From an uncultured Alphaproteobacteria bacterium (lineage in GTDB: Bacteria; Pseudomonadota; Alphaproteobacteria; Rhodobacterales; Rhodobacteraceae): a stretch of 64,000 nt of DNA. The notes beneath the pieces are model-generated. The model saw nothing but the letters and a program-made list of their open reading frames with translations. It made no database searches and was not told the DNA's origin. Positions 54,645 to 64,000 of the stretch are shown here, piece after piece. The stretch is taken from positions 40,377 to 104,376 of the forward strand of contig CACAAX010000001.1 in assembly GCA_902530595.1 (NCBI GenBank). Reading direction: 5' to 3'. Every line of letters begins with the position of its first letter. The stretch's first letter is position 1. A program made the position numbers and the translations under genes.

Positions 54645-54953
54645 ATGAGTATGTACGAATCATATAAATCCATCTCAAAAAAAATCACTTTGAAGGATGT
54701 GAAAAACTTATTCAGAGAGAACGAAAAGACCTGGAATAATTTTATTCGTTTAGAGGGGCAAACTATAATTTTTAATGGTTGCACAGTTCAAATTTCCTGT
54801 AATTTAGATTGCTCTGTAGTATTTAGAACTAGAGAGGAAAGGCACAGTGAGTGTCTGCAATACATCATAAGTTGTCTTGAGTTTGGTCTAGACACAAAGA
54901 TTTGGCATGAGGAGATTTTAACGGAAGTTAATACCCTTTACGAGACTATTTAA
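54645..54953 (+). CDS. Uncharacterised 102-aa protein, candidate SOS-regulated
   Basis: Complete ORF MSMYESYKSISKKITLKDVKNLFRENEKTWNNFIRLEGQTIIFNGCTVQISCNLDCSVVF...; preceded by SOS-like box and promoter-like hexamers; followed by a possible terminator. Confidence 0.72.
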   Translation: MSMYESYKSISKKITLKDVKNLFRENEKTWNNFIRLEGQTIIFNGCTVQISCNLDCSVVFRTREERHSECLQYIISCLEFGLDTKIWHEEILTEVNTLYETI

Positions 54954-54962
54954 GCCAAGCGT

Positions 54963-55007
54963 AAAATTAGCCCAAAAGATATTTTTAAATTTTTCGCTAA
55001 TTTTTTT
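54963..55007 (+). terminator. Possible intrinsic terminator downstream of the 102-aa ORF
   Basis: AAAATTAGC (54963-54971) / GCTAATTTT (54996-55004) perfect 9-bp inverted repeat, 24-nt loop, followed by T-run. AT-rich stem and long loop limit confidence. Confidence 0.4.
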
Positions 55008-55083
55008 ATAAATTAAACAGGTGTTAAGCAAAGTTTAAATAACTAAAATACGATTACTTGCTAAAAAGTAAAAAGTTCTACAA

Positions 55084-55686
55084 ATGATTGATCGAGAAAT
55101 AAACAGATACATAGACAACTATTTAAATCCTATTGCAAATATTTTCTATAAAATTGGCGTGGACGCAAATTGGATTACTTTTTTGGGATTAGTCGTAACC
55201 TTTATATGCTTCGCAGCCTTATCATACGGATTGTTTTATTTAGGATTAATACTAATCCTAATTAATAGGTTTTTGGATGGTTTAGACGGCAGATTGGCAC
55301 GAATTGGCACACCAAGAAAGTTTGGTGCTTTTTTTGATATTACGTCCGACTTTGCGTTCTATGCTTTAATCCCTTTAGGCTTTGCAGTGTTTTCTCCATA
55401 TGAAAATGCATTGCCGACAGCTTTTTTACTGGCAGCTTTTTATGTAAATGGATCAAGCTTTTTTGCCGAAGCTATCATAATCGAAAAATATAATATTAAA
55501 ATTGACCGAGCGGATAAGGGATTCTTTTACTCTTCTGGATTGATTGAGGGTTTTGAAACTATCTGTTTCTTTTTATTTATTTGCTTTTTTCCAAATGTAT
55601 ACGCTAACGCTGCGTATATTTTTTTCACCCTAACACTATTAACGCATGTGATACGAGTATTTAAATCATTTAAGCGTTTTCTATAA
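55084..55686 (+). CDS. CDP-alcohol phosphatidyltransferase family protein
   Basis: NRFLDGLDGRLARIGTPRKFGAFFDITSDFAFYA matches the DGxxAR...G..D...D signature; multi-TM. Confidence 0.88.
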   Translation: MIDREINRYIDNYLNPIANIFYKIGVDANWITFLGLVVTFICFAALSYGLFYLGLILILINRFLDGLDGRLARIGTPRKFGAFFDITSDFAFYALIPLGFAVFSPYENALPTAFLLAAFYVNGSSFFAEAIIIEKYNIKIDRADKGFFYSSGLIEGFETICFFLFICFFPNVYANAAYIFFTLTLLTHVIRVFKSFKRFL

Positions 55687-55687
55687 T

Positions 55688-58228
55688 TTATTGAGCTCTG
55701 TCTATAATCCTTTCGTTTTGGGGATCATATGGACTGTCTCCAACTATCTCTGCATTCCAAAACGCATCATCGATTTTTATCCTAAGCTTTGTGCCTACTT
55801 CAGAAAATGAGGACTTTACATAACCTATACCAATACTCCTTTTAAAATGTACTGAATATCCTGCTGAGGTTAATCTACCAAGCATTACCTCTTCCGTTTC
55901 ATTATATAATGCTTCTCTTCCCCAAGGATCTATATCCTTTGGACCATCTATAAGCAGTGTTACACAAGAAACATCGGTTTTCCTTTTTAGGAGGGCGTCT
56001 TTCCCTAAAAAGTTTTTGTTAATATCCACAAATCTACTGAGCTTAGACTCGAATGGCCCAGCGTCTCTTCCCAGATCTGATCCAAATGCTTTGTAGGATT
56101 TTTCTTGCCTGAGCCAATTTTGCGCTCTAGCGCCAACCAATTTCAAATTAAACTCCTTCCCTGAACTCAGTAATATATCTAGTAAATAATTTTGCATCTC
56201 AATAGGATGATGGAGTTCCCAGCCAAGCTCACCTGTATAAGCAACTCTAAGAGCTCTAACTGGACACATACCAATTTCGATATCTCTGTATGAAAGCCAT
56301 GGAAACTCTTTGTTTGAAAGAGTTTTGTCCGGATCCTCACTTACAACTATTTTTTTTAAAAAACTCCTGGAATTCGGTCCTGCAATTGAAAATACACCCC
56401 ATTGGCTCGTGCAATCGTAAATGTTTACACTATCGAATTTGCTATCAGCCAGGGACTTGTGTAAATAATCAGAATCATATTCAGTCCAAGCACCAGCTGA
56501 GATTAGATAGTAGCTTTCCTCTGAAAGACAAACTATTGTATATTCAGTCCTGATAGTACCTAAAATAGATAAAGCATAGGTGAGATTAATTCTCCCCTCA
56601 CTAGGCAATTTGTTACAAGTAAACCAATCTAGAAACTTTCTTGCATTTTTCCCAATAACTAGATGTTTTGTGAAAGCGGTTGAGTCAATCAGACCTAAAC
56701 CTGATCGAATTGCTTCTGCTTCATTCTTTGAATGCTCCCACCAACCGCCTCTTCTGAAACTTCTTGATTGCTTATCATCGAAGTCATTTTCAGCAAAATA
56801 ATTGGGTCGCTCCCATCCATTAATCTGACCAAATTGTGCCCCTAATTCCTTTAACCTATCGTAAGATGGTGCCGTTCTTAAAGGCCGGCATGCTTCTCTC
56901 TCTTCATCAGGATGATGCAAGATAAAAACATGTTCATAGGCTTCTTCATTCTTTTTCATTGCGTATTGAGTAGTCATCCAATTCCCATATCTTCTTGGGT
57001 CTAAAGATCCCATATCTATTTCCGCTTCTCCATCAACAATCAATTGTGCTAAATAATAACCCGCTCCACCAGCAGCTGTTATACCAAATGAAAATCCTTC
57101 AGCTATCCATGCATTTTTAAGCCCAGGAGCTGGTCCTAGTAGTGGATTTCCATCTGGTGTGTAACAAATAGGACCATTATAATCGTCTTTTATGCCGAGC
57201 GTTTCGCTCGATGGAATTCTATGGATAAAAGAGATGTATTCTTTTTCTATTCTTTCTAAATCGAGTGGAAATAGATCGGCTCGAAAATTTTTTGGTACTC
57301 CGAATTCAAACTTTGCAGGGGCATTTTTTTCATATGGACCTAATATCCAACCGGCTTGTTCTTCTCTTACATACCACTTTGCGTCGGCATCGCGAATGAC
57401 CGGATGTTCTCCATTTTTTTCTCGATACTTTTGAAGTTCAGGATCTTTTTCTGTAACAATGTATTGATGCTCCACCGGAATTGCAGGAATTTTTATACCT
57501 AACTTCTTTGCTGTAGCTTGAGAATGGTTTCCTGTAGCAGTAATCAAATGCTCGCATGAAAAAGATATCCTTTCATCATTATGAACAAGATTTCCTCCTT
57601 TCTCTTCCATATAATTGCAAGATACTTTCCATTCATCTTTTTCATAATTAAAATCTGTAGCTTCAATTTTTCTGATAATATCTACCCCGAGATTTCGTGA
57701 TGCTTTCGCCATAACTTGTGTCACATCAGCAGGATTGATATAACCATCCGTTGGATGAAATATCGCTCCAACTAGGTCCGATGTATTGATTAAAGGCCAC
57801 CTTTCCTTAATTTCTTTAGGGGTTAGCCACTCATATGGAATTCCCACTGTTTCGGCGGTTGATGCGTATAACTTATATTCATCCATTCTCTCACTCGTTT
57901 GAGCCATCCTTAAATTGCCAACTTGTGAGAAACCTACAGACATTTCAGTTTGTTTTTCTAATAATGGGTACAATTTTAGAGAATAGTCGTGTATATGTGA
58001 TGTCGCGTAAGACATATTGAAAAGTGGAAGAAGACCTGCTGCATGCCATGTGGAACCTGAAGTTAACTCGTCTCTTTCTAATAGCAACACATCCTTCAAA
58101 CCTTTAAGGGCTAGGTGATATGCTATGCTTACGCCTACAACCCCACCACCAACTACTATAGCCTGATAATTAGTCTTCATATTCCCCCCAAAATTCTTCC
58201 CTTTTGCAAAAAAAAGGTTTAATAACAC
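55688..58228 (-). CDS. FAD-dependent oxidoreductase with C-terminal GcvT/aminomethyltransferase domains (dimethylglycine/sarcosine dehydrogenase-like)
   Basis: AIVVGGGVVGVSIAYHLALKGLKDVLLLERDELTSGSTWHAAGLLP; C-terminal half ARKFLDWFTCNKLP...VRALRVAYTGELGWELHHPIE...SAGYSVHFKRSIGIGYV. True start probably the ATG at about 58180. Confidence 0.9.
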   Translation of the reverse strand: MLLNLFFAKGKNFGGNMKTNYQAIVVGGGVVGVSIAYHLALKGLKDVLLLERDELTSGSTWHAAGLLPLFNMSYATSHIHDYSLKLYPLLEKQTEMSVGFSQVGNLRMAQTSERMDEYKLYASTAETVGIPYEWLTPKEIKERWPLINTSDLVGAIFHPTDGYINPADVTQVMAKASRNLGVDIIRKIEATDFNYEKDEWKVSCNYMEEKGGNLVHNDERISFSCEHLITATGNHSQATAKKLGIKIPAIPVEHQYIVTEKDPELQKYREKNGEHPVIRDADAKWYVREEQAGWILGPYEKNAPAKFEFGVPKNFRADLFPLDLERIEKEYISFIHRIPSSETLGIKDDYNGPICYTPDGNPLLGPAPGLKNAWIAEGFSFGITAAGGAGYYLAQLIVDGEAEIDMGSLDPRRYGNWMTTQYAMKKNEEAYEHVFILHHPDEEREACRPLRTAPSYDRLKELGAQFGQINGWERPNYFAENDFDDKQSRSFRRGGWWEHSKNEAEAIRSGLGLIDSTAFTKHLVIGKNARKFLDWFTCNKLPSEGRINLTYALSILGTIRTEYTIVCLSEESYYLISAGAWTEYDSDYLHKSLADSKFDSVNIYDCTSQWGVFSIAGPNSRSFLKKIVVSEDPDKTLSNKEFPWLSYRDIEIGMCPVRALRVAYTGELGWELHHPIEMQNYLLDILLSSGKEFNLKLVGARAQNWLRQEKSYKAFGSDLGRDAGPFESKLSRFVDINKNFLGKDALLKRKTDVSCVTLLIDGPKDIDPWGREALYNETEEVMLGRLTSAGYSVHFKRSIGIGYVKSSFSEVGTKLRIKIDDAFWNAEIVGDSPYDPQNERIIDRAQ

Positions 58229-58268
58229 TTACTCGCTGTTTAACAATATTCTAAACCAGGTAACATAG

Positions 58269-59576
58269 ATGTCTAACAAAAAGAAAGTTTTCATTAAGAC
58301 CTATGGCTGTCAAATGAATGAATATGACAGTGAAAAGTTGGTGTTGGACTTAGAAAAAAATCACTATGAACAAACAACTGAAATCCAAGAAGCGGATATG
58401 GTTGTACTGAATACTTGTAATATTAGAGAGAAAGCTGCTGAGAAAGTCTATTCGGAACTTGGTAGAATAAAGAAATTTAAAGATCACAAAACTGATTTAA
58501 AAATTGGTATTACTGGCTGCGTAGCACAGGCAGAGTCTTTGGAAATATTTGAAAGACAGCCAGCAGTCGACTTTATCGTTGGTCCTCAATCATACCATAA
58601 ATTCCCAGAGATTATTTCTAAGTTAAAGGATGGTGAGAGGAATATAATTGAAACCAGCTTTGAAGCTTCAGATAAATTTAAGAGTATTGCTTCCTTAGCA
58701 GGGAAACCTAAACCCTCGGCTTTTGTAACAATCCAGGAAGGCTGTGACAAATTCTGTACGTTTTGTGTCGTTCCGTACACAAGAGGAAAAGAGGTATCGA
58801 GAAGTCAAAACGATATTTTAAGTGAGATAAGAGAAAGTGCAAAAAAAGGTGCGAAAGAGGTAATTCTTTTAGGACAAAATGTTAATTCATATAATTTTGA
58901 GGGAATAAGTTTTTCATCATTAATTTATTCATTGGCAGAGATCGATGAGATCAAGAGGATTCGATTCATGACGTCTCACCCAAGGGATATGACCGATGAA
59001 TTGATAAATGCCTTTGGCGTAATCCCTAAATTAATGCCTTTTTTACATCTTCCAGTTCAATCAGGAAGTAACAGAATTCTGAAGTCTATGAACAGAGGTC
59101 ATTTGGTTGAAGAATATGTGGAAATAATTAACAAACTGAGATTTATAAGAAAAGATATTTGCTTTTCAAGTGATTTCATAGTGGGATATCCAGGAGAAAC
59201 CGATAAAGATTTTCAGGAAACCATTGATTTATGTAAACAAGTTCAGTTTGCACAGGCTTACAGCTTCAACTATTCGTCTCGCCCTGGAACACCAGCCTCA
59301 AGAAAAGAAGAGCTGGACGAGAACTTAAAAAAGACAAGATTGCATGTCTTACAAGATTTATTAAATAAGCAGCAAACAACCTTTCTCAACGAACAGAAAA
59401 ACAGAATACATAAAGTGTTGTTTGAAAAAATTGGCAGGGGAATTGATGAGTATGTTGGTAGAACTGAGCAGTTTTCTCCAGTTACTGTGGTGAGTAAAGA
59501 GAACATAGTAGGAGAGATACGAATGGTAAAAATTAATTCAGTTATGTCACACTCCTTGAAGGGTGTTTTAAAATAA
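58269..59576 (+). CDS. miaB: tRNA-2-methylthio-N6-dimethylallyladenosine synthase
   Basis: KVFIKTYGCQMNEYDSEK; radical SAM IQEGCDKFCTFCVVPYTRGKEVSR. Confidence 0.97.
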   Translation: MSNKKKVFIKTYGCQMNEYDSEKLVLDLEKNHYEQTTEIQEADMVVLNTCNIREKAAEKVYSELGRIKKFKDHKTDLKIGITGCVAQAESLEIFERQPAVDFIVGPQSYHKFPEIISKLKDGERNIIETSFEASDKFKSIASLAGKPKPSAFVTIQEGCDKFCTFCVVPYTRGKEVSRSQNDILSEIRESAKKGAKEVILLGQNVNSYNFEGISFSSLIYSLAEIDEIKRIRFMTSHPRDMTDELINAFGVIPKLMPFLHLPVQSGSNRILKSMNRGHLVEEYVEIINKLRFIRKDICFSSDFIVGYPGETDKDFQETIDLCKQVQFAQAYSFNYSSRPGTPASRKEELDENLKKTRLHVLQDLLNKQQTTFLNEQKNRIHKVLFEKIGRGIDEYVGRTEQFSPVTVVSKENIVGEIRMVKINSVMSHSLKGVLK

Positions 59577-59648
59577 ATTGCTACCGGAATATTGAATAAT
59601 TTTCTATTGATAATAATATAAAAGGAATGAGGTCATTATATAAATAAC

Positions 59649-60674
59649 ATGGGTTTCATAGAAAGCTCAAATACTCTCCGTTTCAGTTCTAACAAGTTAC
59701 TGATAGAACTCTGTGGCCAACTAGATATAAATCTTTCTAAGATTGAAAGCTGGGCTAGAGTTCAGATAGTGCGTCGTGGAAATGCCTTATCAATCTACGG
59801 CGCTAAGGAGGATTGTGATATTACAAGAAAGTTAATTAGTGACTTATACTCTGATCTTGAGCGTGGAAAAACTTTAGATGAACGTGAGTTGGACGTTTAT
59901 TTTCAACAAATTGAAGACGAAAAAGTCAAACAAATTAAAAGCAAAAATGTAAGTGATGAGGTTGTGAATAAAAAAGCAAGCTACTTAGAGATTAAAACTC
60001 AAAAAAAATTAGTGCAGGCAAAATCAAGGAATCAAAATTCTTTTATTAACTCGATGCTAAGTAAGGAGCTGGTGTTTGGGATTGGCCCAGCTGGGACAGG
60101 AAAAACATATCTAGCTATTGCTGTCGGTGTTTCTTTGTTTTCTCAAGGTTTGGTTGAAAAAATTGTTTTAACTAGACCAGCTGTTGAGGCAGGAGAAAGA
60201 TTAGGTTTTTTGCCTGGCGATATGAAAGAAAAGGTAGATCCCTATATGCAACCTCTCTACGATGCGCTGAATGATTTTTTACCTGGTAAAGTCGTATCAA
60301 AAATGTACGAGAGGGGCTCAATAGAAATAGCTCCGTTAGCTTTTATGAGAGGGAGAACGCTAAAAGATGCATTTATCGTTTTGGACGAGGGCCAAAATGC
60401 ATCACCTTCCCAGATGAAAATGTTTTTAACTAGACTTGGGATAGGTTCAAGAATGGTCGTTACAGGTGATATTACTCAAATTGATTTGCCCAAGGGATTT
60501 AAAAGTGGATTGGTGGAAGCATCAGAAATTTTGTCGAAAATGAAAGAGGTTGATTTTATTAAATTCAATGATGTTGATACCGTAAGACATTCTTTAGTAA
60601 GAAAAATAGCTAGAGCTTACGAAAAAAACTCAATACAAAGTGTAAACTCTGAAAACTTAAAAAATGACAGTTAG
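59649..60674 (+). CDS. phoH: PhoH family ATPase
   Basis: LVFGIGPAGTGKTYLAIAVGVSLF; FIVLDEGQNASPSQMKMFLTRLGIGSRMVVTGDITQIDLP. Confidence 0.95.
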   Translation: MGFIESSNTLRFSSNKLLIELCGQLDINLSKIESWARVQIVRRGNALSIYGAKEDCDITRKLISDLYSDLERGKTLDERELDVYFQQIEDEKVKQIKSKNVSDEVVNKKASYLEIKTQKKLVQAKSRNQNSFINSMLSKELVFGIGPAGTGKTYLAIAVGVSLFSQGLVEKIVLTRPAVEAGERLGFLPGDMKEKVDPYMQPLYDALNDFLPGKVVSKMYERGSIEIAPLAFMRGRTLKDAFIVLDEGQNASPSQMKMFLTRLGIGSRMVVTGDITQIDLPKGFKSGLVEASEILSKMKEVDFIKFNDVDTVRHSLVRKIARAYEKNSIQSVNSENLKNDS

Positions 60675-61167
60675 AGTATCAGTAAATTATAATGATCCAA
60701 GATGGAAACGCTTTGACTTAACCAGACACGCAAGTTTGTTAGTATCTAAAGTTGTTCAGCTTCATCAGATCAAGTTAAATGATCTTTCTCTGTCAGTGTT
60801 AGCTTGTAGTGACGCTAGGATCAAAGAGCTAAATAGGCAATACAGAAAAAAAAATAAAGCAACAAACGTTTTAGCGTGGCCAGCTATTCACCGTTTTTTT
60901 AATTTTGATCAAAACTATCAGTCTTTCAATGAAAATAATTATTTGTTTTTAGGAGATATAGCAATATCTTATGAAAGATGTTTGAGAGAAGCATCAGCCC
61001 AGAATATTCAATTCAACAAACATTGCTGTAAATTGTTAGCTCATGCAATACTTCATTTATTGGGTTATGAACATGATGTATCTGTGAAGACTAAGAGAAT
61101 GCAGTTAATGGAAACCAGAATTTTAAATTCTGTCCTGACAAACAGACCAAAGTTATATAACATCTAA
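60664..61167 (+). CDS. ybeY: rRNA maturation RNase YbeY
   Basis: NRQYRKKNKATNVLAWPA; LLAHAILHLLGYEHD metal-binding motif; between phoH and corC. Confidence 0.95.
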   Translation: MTVRVSVNYNDPRWKRFDLTRHASLLVSKVVQLHQIKLNDLSLSVLACSDARIKELNRQYRKKNKATNVLAWPAIHRFFNFDQNYQSFNENNYLFLGDIAISYERCLREASAQNIQFNKHCCKLLAHAILHLLGYEHDVSVKTKRMQLMETRILNSVLTNRPKLYNI

Positions 61168-61183
61168 TTAGAGTTTAAGTTTA

Positions 61184-61993
61184 ATGTTTAAGTTATTCGT
61201 GACAAAATTTTTAGACGGATTGTCTCTTCAAAAAAAGCCGATAAATTTGGCTGAGAAGAAAGCAATAGAGCCATCGAACAAACACATTGTCCAAAAAGAA
61301 ATATCTTTTAATCTGCATAATCAAAGAGTTGATGATGTAGCCATACCGAAAGCAGATATTGTGGCCGCACCTGAGAATATCACTTTATTGGAACTCACAA
61401 AAATATTTAGAGAATCAAACTTGACTAGGGTTCCTATATTTAAAAGTACCCTTGATAACCCAATTGGTTTTGTGCATTTAAAAGATCTGGCTCTAAGAAA
61501 TGGATTTGGTAAGCAGAAAAAATTTAATATTAAAGATTTAATTAGACCTTTAATATATGTCCCGCCCTCTATGACATTGGGAACTCTCTTACAAAAGATG
61601 CAAGCTGAGCGAATTCATATGTCACTGGTTATTGACGAATACGGAGGGGTCGAGGGGCTGTTAACAATTGAAGATCTGTTAGAGCAAATAGTTGGCGAAA
61701 TCAATGATGAACATGAGCTTAAAGAAGATCTCTTATGGAGCAGAGAAAAAGACAATGTTTTCATTGTTAATGCTAGGCTTAACTTAGAGGATTTTAAATC
61801 TCAGGCTGGTGTTGACTTAACAAAAAGAAGAAATGGTGAAGAATATGATACTATTGGGGGCTTGGTATTTAATATCACCAACCGAATACCTTCTCGAGGT
61901 GAGGTAGTAACAGATTCCTCAGGGAATGAATTTTCCGTATTAGATGCAGACCCTCGAAGTATAAAAAGATTGAGGCTAAATTTAAGAAGTTGA
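61184..61993 (+). CDS. CBS-domain / CorC-HlyC family protein
   Basis: CBS pair, LVIDEYGGVEGLLTIEDLLEQIVGEINDEHE; CorC_HlyC C-terminal domain. Confidence 0.93.
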   Translation: MFKLFVTKFLDGLSLQKKPINLAEKKAIEPSNKHIVQKEISFNLHNQRVDDVAIPKADIVAAPENITLLELTKIFRESNLTRVPIFKSTLDNPIGFVHLKDLALRNGFGKQKKFNIKDLIRPLIYVPPSMTLGTLLQKMQAERIHMSLVIDEYGGVEGLLTIEDLLEQIVGEINDEHELKEDLLWSREKDNVFIVNARLNLEDFKSQAGVDLTKRRNGEEYDTIGGLVFNITNRIPSRGEVVTDSSGNEFSVLDADPRSIKRLRLNLRS

Positions 61994-61996
61994 TTT

Positions 61997-63526
61997 GTGA
62001 TATCTAGGATAATAACACTTTCAAAGTCTGTTTTTTTAAGATTTTTTTTATTAGGCTTAGTATTAGCCTTTACACAAGAACCATTTAACTTACCCTATTG
62101 TACATTTTTGGTGTTACCTTTAGTACCCTTTTTGGTGATAAGATCTCTAAAAACTTCTAAACAGTATTCATTAGGTGGGTTTGCTTTCGGTTTCGGTTAT
62201 TTTGGTTTAACGTTCATTTGGATAATTAACCCCTTCCTGGTTGACCCTCAAAAGAATATTTGGCTGGCGCCCTTCGCGTATACTCTTTTTGTCTCATTAC
62301 TTTCCCTTTTTTGGGCTCTTGCATTTTATGTTTTCAGCTATTTCATGAGGGATGAACAGGAAAACCACAAAAAAGTATTTTGTTTGTCAATTGTTTTTGC
62401 AACAGCTGAGTTATTCCGATGTTACCTATTTTCAGGGTTCCCATGGGCAATACTATCTTACGCTTGGTTAGATACACCGGTATCTGTATTTGTAACCTGG
62501 CTTGGGCCTTATATTTTTAATTCGATAATCATTATTACAGGATTCACCTTATTCTATTCTTCACCAGCAACTAGTACCATTAAGGTTATTTTTATCTTTG
62601 CCGCGCTTTTGGGCTTACAGAGTAAATATTTAGATAGAGGGCTCGAGGAAGCTAAAGAATATTTAACTGTAAGGTTGGTTCAACCTAATATCCAACAGAG
62701 AGACAAATGGAAAAAGGAGAATGAATTAAATCATATGGAAATATTAATTGACTTGAGCAATAAAAGTCCAAAACCTGATCTAATTGTATGGCCAGAAACA
62801 GCCGTTTACTGGCTTCCAGAAGAAAATCCAGAGAAACTTAAAATTATAGCTGAGCAGGTGAGATCTCCATTGATATTTGGAGCTTTACGGTTCAACAGAG
62901 ACACTAAAAAACTATTTAATGCAATTTTCTTGATTGATAGGAAAGGAAAAATTCAAAGCATTTATGACAAAACATTTTTGGTTCCGTTTGGAGAGTATTT
63001 GCCACTAAGAGGATTGCTGAAATACGTAAATATTTTTAATAATAGCTATCGTTCGGTTGATGGCTTTAGTAGTGGCACAGGCTTGAAGTTAATAAAGAAA
63101 TCAGGGGTCCCAATATTTCTCCCACTTATTTGTTATGAAGCACTATTTTCAAATGAAATTTTAGGAGTAGTTAAAGAGGCACGGTGGATACTAAACGTAA
63201 CAAATGATGCGTGGTTTGGGAATGGTGGCGGTCCAAAACAACACTTAAAGATTGCAAGAATGAGAGCTTTGGAAAATAATATCCCCCTCATAAGAGTTTC
63301 AAATAATGGTATTTCTGCCAAGATTTCAAAGAATGGAAAAATTGAAAAGCATATTGCACTAAATAAAAGAGACTTTTTAGATGTTGAGCTTGGTTTGAAC
63401 GTCAAAAGACAAAGTACATATTACACAACCATTGGGAAAAACGTCTCATCATATTTCCATTTAGTGCTTTTATTACTTACTCTTTTATATTATTCAATAT
63501 TAAAAAAAAGAAAAAAAGGAGGATAA
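61997..63526 (+). CDS. lnt: Apolipoprotein N-acyltransferase
   Basis: Multi-TM N-terminus; nitrilase domain [16 protein letters not shown]...[10 protein letters not shown]...[12 protein letters not shown]. Confidence 0.95.
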   Translation: MISRIITLSKSVFLRFFLLGLVLAFTQEPFNLPYCTFLVLPLVPFLVIRSLKTSKQYSLGGFAFGFGYFGLTFIWIINPFLVDPQKNIWLAPFAYTLFVSLLSLFWALAFYVFSYFMRDEQENHKKVFCLSIVFATAELFRCYLFSGFPWAILSYAWLDTPVSVFVTWLGPYIFNSIIIITGFTLFYSSPATSTIKVIFIFAALLGLQSKYLDRGLEEAKEYLTVRLVQPNIQQRDKWKKENELNHMEILIDLSNKSPKPDLIVWPETAVYWLPEENPEKLKIIAEQVRSPLIFGALRFNRDTKKLFNAIFLIDRKGKIQSIYDKTFLVPFGEYLPLRGLLKYVNIFNNSYRSVDGFSSGTGLKLIKKSGVPIFLPLICYEALFSNEILGVVKEARWILNVTNDAWFGNGGGPKQHLKIARMRALENNIPLIRVSNNGISAKISKNGKIEKHIALNKRDFLDVELGLNVKRQSTYYTTIGKNVSSYFHLVLLLLTLLYYSILKKRKKGG

Positions 63527-63527
63527 A

Positions 63528-64000
63528 GTGGCTAGAAAAGATTACATGTTCACTTCTGAGTCAGTTTCAGAAGGCCATCCGGATAAAATATGTGACCGAA
63601 TTTCTGATGCAGTTTTAGACTTCTGTTTAAAAAAGGATAGTTTTGCCAGGGTAGCATGTGAAACTTTCGCAACAACTAACACCGTGGTCGTTGGGGGCGA
63701 AGTGGGATTTCAGTCTGCTTCGCATTCTCAGTCACTTGCCTCTGAGATAAAGCCACTTGTTGTGAATGAAGTAAAGGAGATTGGGTATGAGCAGCAAGGA
63801 TTTCACTGGAATAACTTAAATGTATCAAATTTTATACATCAACAATCTAGTGATATCTCTCAAGGAGTTGATAAAGATGGAGCTGGTGATCAGGGTATAA
63901 TGTTTGGGTATGCAGTCAATGAAACGGAGGAGTTAATGCCCGCCCCAATTCAATACTCTCATTTAATTTTAAAATCTTTGGCGGATGCTAGGCATAATAA
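63528..64000 (+). CDS. metK: S-adenosylmethionine synthetase (partial, runs off the right edge)
   Basis: GTG start after [43 protein letters not shown]...[13 protein letters not shown]-like region ([17 protein letters not shown]). Confidence 0.95.
   Translation, partial: MARKDYMFTSESVSEGHPDKICDRISDAVLDFCLKKDSFARVACETFATTNTVVVGGEVGFQSASHSQSLASEIKPLVVNEVKEIGYEQQGFHWNNLNVSNFIHQQSSDISQGVDKDGAGDQGIMFGYAVNETEELMPAPIQYSHLILKSLADARHN

Noticed and set aside
63500-63528. Possible SAM riboswitch ahead of metK
   Set aside because: Only one nt separates the lnt stop from the metK GTG; no room for a leader RNA.

Overview
AT-rich, gene-dense chromosomal segment that looks alphaproteobacterial, judged from gene content and order (miaB-phoH-ybeY-corC-lnt-metK, sucA-sucD-sucC-mdh, ccr/ecm ethylmalonyl-CoA genes, GTTC-N7-GTTC SOS-like boxes). 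No rRNA, tRNA, CRISPR array or mobile element was recognised. Contents in order: a TCA/ethylmalonyl-CoA block (partial sucA, sucD, sucC, mdh, malyl-CoA lyase, mesaconyl-CoA hydratase, sdhCDAB, ecm, ccr); a TauE/SafE exporter; a BMP-type nucleoside ABC transporter; rimI/tsaB/nfu/usp/trpS/murJ/glnD; rsmI/gshB/smpB/dapA/slt; smc; sseA/aminotransferase/acs; an imuB-methyltransferase-dnaE2 mutasome operon; fabA-fabB-fabI-threonine dehydratase; a GcvT-domain FAD oxidoreductase; and miaB to metK (partial). The observations I rate highest are: (1) a perfect GTTC-N7-GTTC SOS-like box between putative -35 and -10 elements just upstream of an uncharacterised 102-aa ORF at 54645, matching a second box on the imuB start codon; (2) a SAM methyltransferase gene between imuB and dnaE2; (3) a DnaE2 that ends before the usual C-terminal OB-fold; (4) tsaB split by a frameshift at a 10-nt homopolymer; (5) an unlisted 57-aa basic ORF divergent from the SOS-box gene.
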